Positions 1-14,861 of a stretch of 64,000 nt of DNA are shown here, piece by piece. Origin of the DNA: Trichinella spiralis (lineage: Eukaryota; Nematoda; Enoplea; Trichinellida; Trichinellidae); the NCBI GenBank assembly GCA_000181795.3, contig CM012954.1, forward strand, positions 12,142,435 to 12,206,434, given 5' to 3'. A program made the translations under genes and the position numbers. The notes beneath the pieces are model-generated. The model saw only the letters and a list, made by a program, of their open reading frames with translations. It did not search any database and had not been told where the DNA came from. The stretch's first letter is position 1; each line of letters begins with the position of its first letter.

Positions 1-185
1 TGAGATCACGGGAGCTAGTACTCTCAGTGTTAGTTATCGGAGAAACGGAGATGTGCTTCGAAACGAAATCTATCTGATCAGTGTCGTCATGGATCCGCGA
101 AGGTGTCGTCCGAGGTACGATTATCATCTTCCGAGATCGCATTTGTGTAGTCGTTTTCACATTTTCATTGCTCCATTCTTTAAAC
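1..185 (-). CDS. Exon-like fragment of an unidentified gene (partial)
   Basis: On the minus strand an acceptor-like sequence (T-rich, ending TTACAG) lies just right of 185, and the frame that follows stays open for 61 codons to the window edge. It has an internal ATG at 142-140 in the context ACAAATG. The segment is clearly richer in G+C than the DNA beside it, as the verified exons here are. The peptide is polar and Ser/Thr-rich and I do not recognise it. It could be an internal exon, or a trans-spliced first exon starting at the ATG. The plus strand is also open here (53-235), so the strand is uncertain. Confidence 0.35.
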
Positions 186-3100
186 CTGTAATAATGATAT
201 TAAATCAAAATTGTCCTCACTTTATCACAAAGTAGAATTATAACAAATATAATCATTAAGTGCTATCTAATTAAAAAATAATTGTTTACATAATGAGTAT
301 ACAAAGTTTTAAGAAAATGAAAAGCAGAAAAATGGAATACTTGTCAGTAATTCTGAAACCGACTTCAGCAGCTACTTAACGCCCGTAATGAACTCAGAGA
401 ACGTTGAAAGATGTTACTAATTGCCACGTAAATTAAACAAACAAACGCACCCTTACTGATGATAAGGCGCGTTATAGCAATAGTTATTTGCATAATGCAG
501 CGTTAGAAACCGGTTTTTAGTGCGTTAGAACTTTTGGCTGAGGATAAATTTTCTTACGTCAGAAACCAAGTAGTTCAAATAAAGCTAATTTTAAGTGAGC
601 TATTTTCTAGCAAAAGCTTGTTTATAATTAGTTCAACGTACATGTTAGCTATTGCACATTCTTATTCTATTTCGAACGACTATATTCTAATATCAGATAA
701 ATAATGTATACAGGGTGCTATTAAATCGAACTTAATTGTACAAAAATTTGTCGTTGATTAAGTCACCCATCATCTCATATTGATAATTCATAAAGAGTAT
801 ATTCAGAAATTATGCTCAACATTGTGAAGTGATTACGACATAAAAGTAAAAAAACTGCCACTTACTGCCAATTGAGTCGTCTTCTCATTGTCGATGTTCA
901 TGCTCTTTGGATGTGGATTGAAAAATTATTTTTCAGAAATTATTCCAAAAAATAATAATGAATAAAAAGCAAATCTAGTGTTTGGCTTCAATGTTTGTCT
1001 TCAGTCAATTTTCCAATCAAAACGCTGGCCTACCATCCACGGACGGCCTCAAACTAAAATTATTTACAATATGTCAATAAAGCAAATTAACTCGCATGCA
1101 AATTTTTATTCTATCCATTGCTGCTGATAAATATCATAAGCGCACATTTTTCATTGCGCTTTATTTACTTAACTAATACACTCTGTTTGAGAAAAAAATT
1201 TAACTATAGCCGAACTCATTGCAGAAACACTAATTTCATCTTTATAACTAAGCGTATTTTAAATACTACAAGTCATATAAATACAAGAAATAAAATGCTA
1301 TTTAATTCATTTTATAGTAAATGTTGACTTGCAAGAATAGAGAAAAAGCATTGAATTGAGAAAACAATTCAAATAGAGTAACAAACTAAACTACAGTACA
1401 GCTATTTGAAAATTCAAAAATGACCTTAACGTTTACAATTCAATCAAAATATAAACTATCTGGCAGAAAACGCCATAACAAAAACATTAACTTAGTCAAA
1501 ACACTCCTTCGCATGTTTGAATTTGAAATTTGAAAATTCAAAAATGCCCTACATAAATGGAACTCATCCCAGAAAGCTATTCACCAAAATATAAGCAAAC
1601 TGACTGTGCGATAACTGCGACAAAATTAGCTACATAAAAAGTTTAATTTACCTAATGTCTCTAATGATGCGAAATTGAAAAATAATATAATGTGTTAGTA
1701 AAGTTAAATAACTTTCTCCATGAAAAACACTATTTTGCATAATGGGAAGCACTGATCGCTTAGAGATATACGACCTGTTCTGTTCACAGTGAAATTCAAT
1801 GCAAAAAGCAAGTACAAATTGAAAAACGGAACATATTCTACAGTTGTCTAGACGCCAGAGTTTAATAACAAACTGAAATTTCATTTTTTGACACATCTCA
1901 CGGATGAACTATCATAATTGGGAATTTTGTCTTGTTTTTCAATTTTTGTGAATATTCAAATGCAACACTTAAATATAGTACTGTTCAAAACATGAGGAAA
2001 GTATGTTTTATCACTGAAATTTTACCTGGATGCAGTTTGGTTCACTTGTGTTTTTGCTACGCCACGCTACAGTTCATTCAAAATCACTCAAATGAAATTC
2101 ACCACGGGTACAGACAACATTTGCTTTTGTCAGATTGGTCTCTTACTTTGCAACTTTCTTATCGGTGATTTGGCAATCAATAAACTGTATATTACAGTAC
2201 TTTTAAATGAACCTGCATAATTTATTTTTACAGTATAGTTGAACTTAAAATAATTTTTCGCCGTTCCATATTTCAGCTGTTTGTTTACCAATCTATGCTT
2301 TCGATTCTGTGTTTCTATAAGAAAAAAAATGTCTGTACAATTGCGTCATAAATGTTAAAAAAACTTATAGAATTATGACATTCACATAAGCAAACAATGC
2401 ATTAATTATCTCATTGAATTATGAATAGAATGTCAACTGCATCTGAAAAATTAAAAGCACTTAAATCATAAACATTACAATACGTTTTCCATTGACTGTT
2501 CGTGTACAGTTAGTCGACTGTAATGTACAATGAGTTGAATTATGTGCAATAATACCGACATTTAGCATATAGTCTATACAATCATATTACTATATTTGAT
2601 TTGTGTTAATACAGCTGTATTTTGAAAGACGTTTCACAAGAATATGAAAAATGTTAAAAAGTTTATTTCACTGACGAAAAACAAATTTATTTATTGAATC
2701 ACATCTCAGTATTCTACGTTTCATTGTGTGAGATCCATATTAACGTAATTATCAGTTCGATACTGTACCGCATTTTACTAATTCGCTCTTAATGATATCA
2801 CTTTCCGATATCACGACGATCTGATCTGATTTGTTCAGGGTCCCAATCTCTGATGAAAATCAGGACGGTAGGCACAGAGAGCTTTTAGGCTGAGAAGTCA
2901 GCAGTTTCAGCAATAGAGTAGTTGTAAAGTAGCTTATTGTTCTTGCGCAATTCTAAATCATATAACGAATAATTAATTTACATGTAAATGAAATAAAGCA
3001 ACAGAAAAATTTCAAACGGAAATTTTCTTACTTGAAATGGAAGAAGTTTTTCAAGTGGAAAAATGAACACTAATAATGCAAAGAAACTAAAATACCGAAT

Positions 3101-5540
3101 GTTTAAAAATGCCGATTGTACAGAAAATAGTTGCTTAATGCAGTAATAAATTGCTGCGTGTACAAAGCAAAGCAGATATTTCTATCAAGCCGTTCAAAAA
3201 AGCTCATCCTTCGAAATTTAACATCAAGAAGCATATTTTCATAAGGAATTAAATGTTTTTATATTTCATTCCTTCATTTTTTTATAATATTTAAGACTTT
3301 TCTGCGTATTATATAGAACATAAAAATACGCCTACATACATAATCTGCAACAACTATAACTACAACAACGCTCTTACTCTTATTTGAACCGAAACAAGAA
3401 TAATATTTTTAAGGTAAATGAAATTTTAAAGTCATTATTATAAAACTTAAAATTACCGCTGACCACTGACTGACTAATGTGTAATTTTTCTGGTATTATT
3501 AACGAAATCTTTTATGCAACAAAACTTTTACTTTAGCATTACAATAATAGGAAATTACTTTAACACAGAACGGTGAAAATTTTGAGAGCTGATGAGCAGC
3601 AATGCAAATGATCAAATAGGTCTAAGCAACGTAAAAATTTTGTATCAGGCGAGAGTTGACAAAAATTGTTGGTGTCTTTCATTCATTTTAAATGCAAATT
3701 AGGTAATATTACGCAACTCGACACAGCAGATTCATAGTAAGTGGTTTCTTTTTTATAAATAAGTGAAAATAACAAACACGTAAACGATAAAAAATTGATA
3801 CATAAGTTGTAATAATTATTGTGATATGCATTTATGCACCTTATTTATTGTATAATGATGCATTATACAATTTCTAAGGTATTGCAATGATCATTACAAT
3901 AATTTTCTTATTTAAAAGCATTGTTATTTTGCACATGATTTTTTATAAGTAAAATTGTCCATGCACACCGTTGTTACTTGGTTTGGCTTTTCGTTGCTTG
4001 CGTTGCAGACGTCTCCCTCGTACAAATTCAATGGCAGTTAGCTAATCTGCATTTCTTGGACATAAAAATATGGTTTTTATAAATTGTACTATTACGCCAC
4101 AGGCATTTTTTGCACCATATTTGCCCCCAGAGGTTTATGTATTTTTTACCTCTGAGGTTTAGCCTGGGATTTGGAAATTTCTGGGCGATTTTTTTGGAAT
4201 TTGTTACAGTGCATTTTTGGCAAGTTTTCCAACGCCAAAGCAATGATTGCACAGTTTCGCAAATTTACGTACATTTGTTAAGGAAAATAATCTTACAATT
4301 TGTGAAAAATCGTTTTCATTATTTGCAACAACAATTTAATAAACATATATACTAGCTGTTTCACTAATGCAACATTCTTCAACAAATGTGATGCTGTGAT
4401 GAATTAATTCAACATAATTTATTTTATGTGCCATCAAAATTCATTTCATTCAAAAGTTTATTTACAGCAAAACTGTGGAAAATTTATAATAAAACAATAT
4501 TCAAACACAGAAAAAGAAAATAAAGCTGTATCAATAAAAAATTAAAAAAGTAATAAACTCGAAAAATTCCATTTCATTTCACAAGCTGCCAGTTGTTCTT
4601 CAGGAAATATAAACTCGGCATTCGTTCTAACAATTACCTATCATAATAAACATCAATCGCAATTCTATTAAAAATTTGCTTCATTTCAACATCAAAAAAT
4701 GTTTCAAAAATTTGAAATAATCAAAAGTAAATTGTATTATAAACGTAAAAGTTAATAATAAAAAAAGCACTTTTCACATTTGTCAGCTTTTCATATTACT
4801 TGTGTCCATTTATCGTGTGCACTGAATCGCATTATACGTTGATCTGGAATTTCCTAAACTTTTACAACTACTATAAAAATAAACTGTCATATAGAATAAA
4901 AAACTTTTTGGATGTAAGAACAATGAGGAACGTAACAAACCGAAACATAATACTGCATTAAACAGTTAATGTTGTAAGAACTCATCATGAATATGTTGGG
5001 AAAGAACTACCTATTGGTTTAAGTATTTGTTAAATGAACATGAAGAATAAATAAAATAAATTTATTTTTCATTTCAGCATGCAAACATGTTCGAACTGAA
5101 TAATACATGAGCCGGGCATTCATTTTAGGTAACCTTATTTTCAAAAGCAGGTAAATATACCAAGAAACTTCCTTTACAAACCCACATTTCACAAAATGCA
5201 CGGTATCAAAAAAATGCCATAACAAAGTACATGAAATTAAAGTGAGTAAAGAACAAATATATAATTAGTAAACAGAAAACAAAATAAACTTGTCGTGTAA
5301 ATTGTTCTTCATTTCAAATAGAGCCAAATTTCAAAATATTATTTGGGGAACTCTATATCTGATGGCTCAATAAGTTAAGATATACTAACGAAACATTTTT
5401 CGTAAAATAATCGAAGTGAAAACATATAATTCTAATAAAATGAAGATTACAAATGTCGAAATAAGATGTAAAGCACAAATATTAAAATTTTCCTGTCAAA
5501 CAAAACGTAAAAAACGTACTAATCGAAGAGTCGTGATAAT
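186..5540. other. AT-rich stretch with no supported gene
   Basis: Only short open frames occur, with no recognisable domain, no exon-like rise in G+C and no consistent splice pairs. The frames at 1648-1896, 1932-2168 and 4028-4355 have the composition of random AT-rich translation. It may be intergenic or a long intron of the gene whose exon may lie at 1-185. Confidence 0.6.
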
Positions 5541-5744
5541 CTAATTCGTTTTAGCAGCTGTAGTGTCATTTCCTTCTTTCTTCTTTTGTTTCTGTCGCAT
5601 AATTTCTGCATCTCTTTCACGGCGCTTTTCCATACTGACGCCCTTGTTTCCGCTCTTTTCCGATGCAGCTTGATTTTTCTGCTGTTGTCGCTGTTTCTTC
5701 TGTGCTTTTTCTCGGGCAAGATCACGTTGATTTCCGCGAGTCAT
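5541..5744 (-). CDS. moag-4: SERF / MOAG-4 family small basic protein (4F5 family)
   Basis: A 67-residue single-exon protein. It opens with the 4F5/SERF signature M-T-R-G-N-Q-R-D-L-A-R-E-K, continues with a Lys/Gln-rich stretch, and has the second conserved block G-V-S-M-E-K-R around residues 35-45 followed by R-D-A-E-I-M-R-Q-K-Q-K. Family knowledge: SERF proteins are small, highly charged and disordered, and C. elegans MOAG-4 modifies amyloid aggregation. The start is the ATG of the MTRGNQ signature; the frame is open 25 codons further upstream, but that part is hydrophobic and unlike the family. It is the only clear gene in the first 16 kb. Length fits the family (about 60-80 residues). Confidence 0.9.
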   Translation of the reverse strand: MTRGNQRDLAREKAQKKQRQQQKNQAASEKSGNKGVSMEKRRERDAEIMRQKQKKKEGNDTTAAKTN

Positions 5745-6042
5745 GATAAGTGGAAAATTAACTGAATTCCGGCAGCAAACAAAAAGAGCACGTATTTTTA
5801 AACATATAAATATAAACAAGGAAATGTGTGTAAGTGCTTATGTAGATATGCACGAATGGAATCACACACACGTCTGTATATTGCCTTCGCTTCAGATGAA
5901 CACAAACGGCGACAATTACAGTATAACAGTATATAAATATTCAGGTTAGTGTCATAAAGACGGTACAAGCAATACTTTCTCTGCTTCAGTAAATAAAAGA
6001 AAATAATCAAACGTACATTAATTGAATATATTACAGAAATAA

Positions 6043-6063
6043 ATATAATATAATATAATATAA
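6043..6063. repeat. (TATAA)n pentanucleotide microsatellite
   Basis: About four tandem copies of an AATAT/TATAA unit are directly visible. Confidence 0.7.
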
Positions 6064-9000
6064 CTCCATTTCTTCGTTTCTTATGTTTTTTGTTCCTTCT
6101 TATGAAAATTATCCTGTGCAAAACGCACTAAGTATAATAAATGTCATTATTGACAAATGCACAATAACGATTCTTTTATATCGTGATTATAAAATGGATT
6201 AATCAAGGAATATATGTCGAATTGGAATACTTGACATGATTGTAACAGTACTATTACTGATCAAAGTAAGCGAAAGAAAAACGAAGCATTAATTCTTTAA
6301 ATACAAAAGAGCAAATATGCAATAAAATAAAAAGAAACAATAGATCATATTTTTATTGTTCATCATACTTCTTTTGTTTGCCTTTTCACACCATTTATGG
6401 TTCTTGTAATTTATTTTCATTTATATTTATTTCAAAAATGTTAAAATTGTGTTATGCATTCAGTTTCTTGTTTTCAATTTCTTTGCTGAACGCTGTGTAC
6501 GCTTCTCTGTTACGTAATTGCTTTGTGAGATTAAAACTTATTGATAATTTAAAAAAGAACCACCTATTTATACCGGATGAGAGTTACTTGAAATTTCAAT
6601 AATAACAAATACATACAAAGGTGCATTGAGTTAGTTTCGAAAGTTTTACAAGTATTTATCGAATAATAATCATGACAACTTATGCATGTTGCAAAAGTTA
6701 GAAAAGTTAGAATAATTATGAAAAAAAATACCTAAAATTCAATAACATTGACGTATGTTTTAAATTTTATCAGAAACAGAGTTGAACTGATAAGCTGATT
6801 CCGTAATGAAAAATTAGAAGTTTCTAAATTTATCATTTTAACAACTATCAAAAAAATATTATCAATTTTTGGATACTGCTGTTGCATATTCACAGTATCT
6901 AAAATTTCAACAGTGAGTAAAACTGCATCAATCTATCACAGTAGTTCTGTGGTCATTTAACTTATTATTTTCAAACTCCACAGAAAATTCAAACGTTCAT
7001 GAATAAATTTTAAAATGCTATGCCCAAGTAATATGCAAAAGTGAAAAAGTTGATTAACGTGATAAAATATTCAAAATTAATTGACAATGACTTTAAAGAA
7101 GTTTGAATTTTTTACGTTTAAAGCAATTTATATCTTGTGCAGTAGAAATTTATTTCAACAACAAATATTTAAAAATGAAAATGATGCCAGGAAATTGTTA
7201 TTTTTAAATTTTAATAAAATATTGGGCTGTGGATGTGGACGTGTGCGAGCGTGAATGTGAGCGTTTGCGAATTGTTGTAAAGTAATAAAATATAAAAAGC
7301 AGTTTCTTTGACAAAATTAATCAATACTGAAGGCGCAAGCAATTCCGGTAAGAAATAAAAGAGTCTTTGAGCAGCTGTCCAACACGTTTAAACATACCCT
7401 TGGACTATGGAAGAATCAAGAATCAACCATTTCCCAATTGTTGCTTTCTTAGCAAAACGTGAGCAAAGTAAGAAAAAGTGTAGTAAACTAACCAACCGAT
7501 TTTATAGAAATTCCAGCTGTGCAGCAACAAAAGTTTATCAGAGTAATGCACTTCAAATTGCTGCCTAGTTGAGCTGACCAATCAAAGTCATCAGTATATT
7601 TCTTTTATCCACAGATTCATCTCAAACACTTTTCATATTAAACAACGAGATGCACAAATATAGAAATCACAATACAAGTTCCAAAGGAACTGTTTCAAAA
7701 ATGTAACAACTTATTTACTGCCATACAACAATACAGCAACCAAAATGTATTACACATTGTAGGCAATGTCTCGAAAAGAGCGGTAAGTAATGTGCTTTTT
7801 CTTTTTTTACGATATCTGATGATTGCTATGTTTATTTACTGAATCAGTCAATATACAAGAAAATATTAAAAAATTATGAAACATTTCAACATTAAGGAAA
7901 AACATTTTGTATAGCAACTGACGTTCGGTAGTATGAGCATTACCTTGCATAAATCAAATTAATTGCTTGAATTTCAAAAAGTTCTTCTAATTTGCTTAGG
8001 AATTCCTTAACTTTAAGAATTAGAGAATTTGTTTACCTTAATAATTTGATGTGTAATTTGTGAACATTATCACATGAATTAAAATAAATTATGGAAACAA
8101 TTTTATTGTAAAATCACTGCAGTATGTAATATATACATCTCTTACTCACACGTAATTATTTTATTTACTTCAAAAATAAATCAAACACAAGTTGTTGATG
8201 AGAATTTAAACTGAAAAGTTTATAAAAGTTACTATTGCCCAACACACTGTCTCATTTCAGAAAGTAAAAAGCAGCATAAAACTGGAATAAAAATGTCTTA
8301 CATTTACGATTTAAGCAAACTGAATTGCATTAAAATTAAATTACTGATATAAACTTATAATTTGCGCATGAAATTAAATGTAAGCAGCCTTCAATTCAAA
8401 ATCATCGACCAGGCTCTGGGCTGCAGATATTCTCAAATAAGCATGATTTTCCTGTTAGCATATCATTGCGCAGATGGTAAAATATTTAATGTACATTGAT
8501 TACTTTTATATAAGTTTATGTAAAAAAATAATAAGAACTCAAATTTCAAATTTAGTGAAACTTTTGTTAAAGAAAAATTATTACTTGAACAGCACATTTC
8601 ATGCCCGTATACAATTCACATTCATTTGAGCAGATAAAAGAACTGAAGATAATAATAAAAATACTTGAGGAATAGATCAGCGAAAAATGCTTATAATTAC
8701 GAATATATGGATTCAGCAGCAGTATGCTTCAGTGGAAAAGCAAAGGCAATTAAGTGAGAGCTGTGAAAAGCAGAGTGTAAAAAGAAAATTAGCTATCCTT
8801 TTCCTTATAAACATTGTCCAGTAACTCAACTTGAATTTAATTTGAAAAATAGATCAACCATATAAAATAATCATTTTTTACAAATTTAAAAATTTTTAAC
8901 AAATTTTAAGTTGCCTTCATAATGAAAAGATCATTTTACAAAAGCAAATTCATTGCCAACGGCACATTATAGAAGCAGTTCATTCTTACATTCATTTGGG

Positions 9001-12000
9001 AAACGTTTGGCTGTATTAAATTTATAAAAATAAGCATCAGCTAATTACTAGATTTATATTATTTAAAATCAGTCAACAGATTGCAATACTCTTCATTCCA
9101 TGATAAGTAAAAATCAGAAAGGTACAACAACGTGAAACTGCTGACAATTGCTTTCATTTTCAATTGAAATAATTTTGCTTAAAAACAAACAATAAGAAAA
9201 TGACATATTAATAATATTTTCACAGCTCACAAAAGTCATTTTTCCACAAAAGAAAACTCAGTTTATTTCTTTTAATCAAAATTCAACATGCAAGCTTAAC
9301 TGAAATGGAGTGCATGCAATTTCTAGCGTCTCTGATGAAATTAGCATGTTCATAAAAAATAAGAAATAATGATTAGCTAACCAAAATCAGGGAATGAATG
9401 AATAATGTCTGAAATTGGTTAACATTTGCATTGTGTTTTTACGTACTGTTTAATGCCACATATTGATCTTATTTTAACGAAATAATTTGACATGTTCCAG
9501 TCAGTCGAATATAAAAATACAAAGAGCTACAAGCAATCAATCGAAATAAAAATATTTTAAACAATTCTTTGTTTTCTTTCGCGTCTTATTAGCTCTATAC
9601 AAGTATAAGTATGCAGTACATGTGGCATAAATATAGCTTCTCTGCATTATCGAGGTAAGAACTTGTTAATAATATATGCAACATTCATTTCATTTTTTGA
9701 ACATGAAAGGAAAACGTTTTTAAATTTTTAATAAAACCATTCCAATAATTAATGAAAATTTAACTGAAAAAGAACAAGAGTCAACAACCCTGCTGACATG
9801 CAAAAAAGATGCAATTTCAACAGTTTTATCTAATAATTAAAAACCATTTATTTCAAAATTGCGTACTTTGAGTAAATTATAAAAATATCTTCCATAAGTA
9901 AATCTGTAACGCAGCAACTATTGTCATTATACAAATAATGATAAATATCAATAAAATCATAAATTTCTCACCATTAACGCATAGAATAATATTCCCCGCT
10001 TTCATTTTGTTATTCTATTATAATTTAAGCAATATAATTTAGTAAAATTTTCTATTCAAGATCTATTAACTATATAATTGTACATTATGTTCAAATAACG
10101 ACTAGAACTGCAATCTGATTAGTCATGATTTAATCCTCAACAGTACTAGCAACCAAAGCAGTTATAAGCAATACAGCTATTTTCCGCAAAACCCTACTAC
10201 AAGTTATCATCATCATTATTAATTTGTACTAGTTACCATACATTATTAGCAAGTACAGTAAAATCATTGACCAACAGCTCACATTTTATATAACAACACT
10301 GCACAAAAATAAAGCCAATTTCAATTTTTATGCATTTTTTCAGTTATAAAACAAAATGCTCTTCATATTTAATCCTTAACATCAATTATGATTCAACAAC
10401 AACACAGTAAAAATTCTTTTACCTTAAATTATAATATAACAGCACAGAAAATCTGCTTCTAAATGCTATCTTGTTTCAAATTCAGTAATTTAAATTTCAC
10501 GCGTAACACCGATTTGCCTTAACATAACAGCTGACCACATCATACATACAAAAGGTTACATCTAAAAGCATCAACCACTAAAATTATACATTAATGCATG
10601 TTACTCCATGCATCAAAATTGATAACTTTCTTGATAAATTTTTTTGACATGTTTAGCGACTTGCAAACTTCATTTCTAAAAATAACGATTCTCATATTAA
10701 GAGGCTCTTATTATTTCAGATTCCTCTCTGTTTCAAGTGCTTCCAAAATGATGCAATTATCAACAAAATTAATTAAAATTAATAAAAAAGAAAATATCCT
10801 TTCCACAAACTATAACGCAAATCCTTTAAACATATTCTAACTTGCAGCTTAAAACTTTAATAAGCTGAATTCAATGCAAAACGAACTAAAACATTAGGCT
10901 GAATTTTCCTCACCAATAACAATAACAGATTGGTTTTAACGAATAACAACTGCATATTATTACTGAATCAGTATTCAGTAAATATATTTTCTTTTACTGC
11001 TAAAAATAAAAAGTAATTTACAATCTTAAAAAGATTGAAATTTTGAGATTTCAGCATTTTAGAAAAATGTTGTCATACTTGATTAATATACATATTAAAA
11101 TTCAAAATTCATTTTCTCAAGATGAAATTTCACTATTCTACTAACTTTGTAGAGCAGACGTGCTAAAAACATTCCACTCTTGCCCATTGCTCCTAATATG
11201 AACGAACGTCGTTAGTGTTAATTAGTTTAAAGTCAAAAGTAGGGTGGATATTTAATTACTAGTCAAAGAACGAGAAAAGATCATGATTAGGTGATCAAAA
11301 AGATTGTCAATACTTAAATTTCTCCAAAATGTTTTGCACTTTGAGCATTAAAATTGAAATGAATGATGAATTTTCATGCTTAAGGAAAAACTATATTTAC
11401 CCATTGGCCAATTTGATCTGAAATCTAAAATATAAGACGCCACCAAAATTCCCAAAATTTTTTTTATAAAACCTACATAATCACTGAGCCATTACACACA
11501 AAAAATTGCTAACGAAAATCTGCACCCAAATCCGTTCAACCAGCAATCGTTTTAAAAGATCCATTATTACGTTATTTTCTAATTATTTCATATCCTTGGT
11601 TACAGCATTCTTCGTTTCGCTACATTCCAAATTAAAAATGAACTTCAAATTTAAAAAAATATTTTAAAAATCAAGCTTTTACTTATTAATTATTCTACTA
11701 ATGAGAAATGAAATATTTAACAATAATAACAAAGGGAGGAAAAAAGTACGCAGACTGACTGAATAAAGAATTTGTCAAAAAAGCAAATATTTACATGAGG
11801 AAGTTTTATGCATCATACCAAGCCTCAGAATGAACCCCACCAGCCTTGGTATTTAGCACTAGAAAGATAATGGGTATTGGTTGTAAAAAATAATGAATTT
11901 CACATCTTTTCTGTCGCTGTATACACATAATGTTATTTCACATGCGTTTGGCTAATCATCAGTCAAACTGGGCACCAAAAATCAAAATTCAAAGATATCC

Positions 12001-14823
12001 TCACCATTAATACTTGTCCAATTTTTTGAAGATATCCATTAGCTATATACTGCTATTTAACTGTAAAACGTAGTTATCAATGAATGGTTGATTAAATGTA
12101 CTCATGCATTAAACTTGTAGTAATCAATGAAGTACTACTATTATTACTCCAACAGTTTTGAAATTTTTTCACCTGTAGTATGAATGTCTCTTTGTGGAAA
12201 TTTATATATTTAAACGTTTTTATGCTAAAAACAAAATCCCTATAATTTTCATTACAACATCAAACAAATTTTATTACAAACAGAGCTACAATTATAGAAA
12301 GAACATGATGCTTTCAGTTAGTAATACCTTTGAGCGGAATTAATACCCAATAAATAATTCAGACTTCTTGAGTGGTAAAATATTCATTTTTCTCTAAAAT
12401 AATGTCACAAATCCAATTTTCACCGTTAACAACAGAGAAAAGTGTGAAAGCAAATAAAATGCAAATGACCTGATGATAATTACCACTCACTAGAAAACAT
12501 ATATCATGGAACTGCTATTATGTGTAAAATCAATTTTTTATCACAATAATAGATTTTTTTCTCATGGCTGCTTTGATGAATATTAAATAACTGAAATACC
12601 AAGAGGAAAATACAAATGCATTATTATTTTCAGATCATTTACATAAAATAAACAAGATAAATTTCTCAAGATATCGACAACCATGCATAACTTTCATGTT
12701 AATAAATTTAGTTATTAATTTAGCATTTAAATTACCTGATTTTCGTAATAAATATTTTCATGTATGATGAATACAATAAAATAATGCCGATTAAATAATT
12801 TTCAACAATGCCTGCTTTGCTTAATACGGTGAACATATTTTAAAAATTATCATGACAATTCATCAGCTGAACAGCTTAGTTTTGTATCTGATAACTGCTA
12901 GCAGAAACAAAATCTTATTAGCCATCAGAATTTATAAGTCCCAAATTTTCGCTTGAAATTATAAATAACTGAGCACGCTAAATCTAGATTAATCATCAAA
13001 GAAACTATCATATACTATACATAATTTGTGCAATTAGTATCAGTATGAATTCAGTATGAAGGTGCGCTTCTTTAAAATCAGAAAAAAGCTTTTCATTAGA
13101 CAAGAAAAGAAAAAATAACTAATACTGAAATCAATTTAAACAATATTTGCTTTTATAATTATTCAAATTATGCTTCGTGCTGTTAAATTCAAATCGTTAA
13201 CTGCTAAATTGCATGCAACATTACAAAAGAAGCAAACTAAATATCTAAAAATAATATCCATATAAAACACGTTACACTGGCATTTATTATGGCAAAAAGG
13301 AAGAATTTTCCCTTTTTCACAAAGCACTATTGTCAAATTGCCTCTGCACTTTGAATACCAGCTGGACAGCCAGCATCAACATTAATCAATTACTTTGAAA
13401 GATTTCCACTAAAATTGACATTATCTATTTCTTTTCAACAATCACTGAAAAAAATTTAAATGTACATTTATTAATCAAGAACATTAAATATCCACCATTA
13501 AAATACAATACTAAAAGCTATTTCAAAAACTCGAACTATTAAAAAAACAATACCATTACGTTGCATATGTGCGAATAGGTGTATGTATAATAAAATTTAC
13601 AATGTCTATATTCAAAATAGAACTTAATTGATAAAGTGATTATTTGCTTTTGAAATTGAACAAAAACTTTTTAGCATCACAATGTAGAATTGACCTGAAG
13701 CAATTTTGCAAATTTTCAATTGCTTATGCTTTGCTCAAATTAAAGAGTAAAATTATTAATCATCTAGCTTTTACAAAGTAAGCACAATCGACCTCGTGTT
13801 ATGCAGCTGCGCGTAGGTCAGCTCTCTCGAGAGCTTCAAGTTGTCATTTTTGACAGCAAACGCGCGAATTCGATTTCAAAATGCACACAGATCAAACCTG
13901 CATGACTAGTCAAAGCATGCATGCTCTTCTGGTCATGTGAAATCCCTAATCTAAAAAGAACTGATAAAAGCTGATAAGCTGAATTAACTGCGATAAAACA
14001 CTAGAGATGTATTCAAAGAAACATCCTTGTTTCCTTTGTAATGTTATGAAACTAAAAGCAAAACATCCGCAGAATAAATGCATTTCCATTTAAACATTTG
14101 TTACATGTTAAATGCTCTGCTTTATCCATCTTGTCTAGTGGGTATGTGACTAGTATGCATTTATTCAAGCAATGTTTAAAGCAACATAATTGTCCAAAAT
14201 ATAAATATGGCTTAAAGCTAGTGTCAGTTAGCGATCTAATTAATGTCGACTCCGCCCATAGACAGAAAATGAGTTTACCAATTGGTTCTTTCTATCCATT
14301 GATAAATCAATTAATTGGTAACGAATTAGTGCTGCCTAATTCCGCATTTACCCAATTTACAACTACTGAAAGCGTGGGGCAGAGGCATGCAGGCCGGAAA
14401 GGGCCAATCGTTCTGCGACTAGCAATCCGCGGCTAATTGGAATCCAATCTGCATGGTCGAGATTGAATCCATGTCCTAGCTTAGGACTACGCTTACACGC
14501 CTACGCGTACTCTAAGATGATCATATCCGGACTTGGCAAAATCGTCATTTCAAATAACAAAGCCTTCATTCCTACAGTTCCTCTATTGAGAAATGGTCGC
14601 TTAATTTGATGCAATTCGATCCACTATAGCGTTAGCTATAGAAACGATGATGGTTCGGTGAGAATTTTTTTAACGCATCTCATTCATTCCATACTTCAAA
14701 TAAATTCTCGCTCATTTTATTAATAATTATGAATGTTTAACAGACATCTTTATCTGCATTTATAATCGCACATATGATTTCCGTTTTTTCACACCATCAC
14801 TATCACTCATATTTAAATTAGAC

Positions 14824-14860
<37 letters not shown>
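14824..14860. repeat. (AAT)n trinucleotide microsatellite
   Basis: About 12 uninterrupted ATA/AAT repeats, in the non-coding stretch upstream of the TWK gene. Confidence 0.9.

Positions 14861-14861
<1 letters not shown>

Noticed and set aside
14098-14436. 112-codon ORF as a gene
   Set aside because: No family resemblance, a GC-richer 3' part only, and no supporting splice or poly(A) signals.
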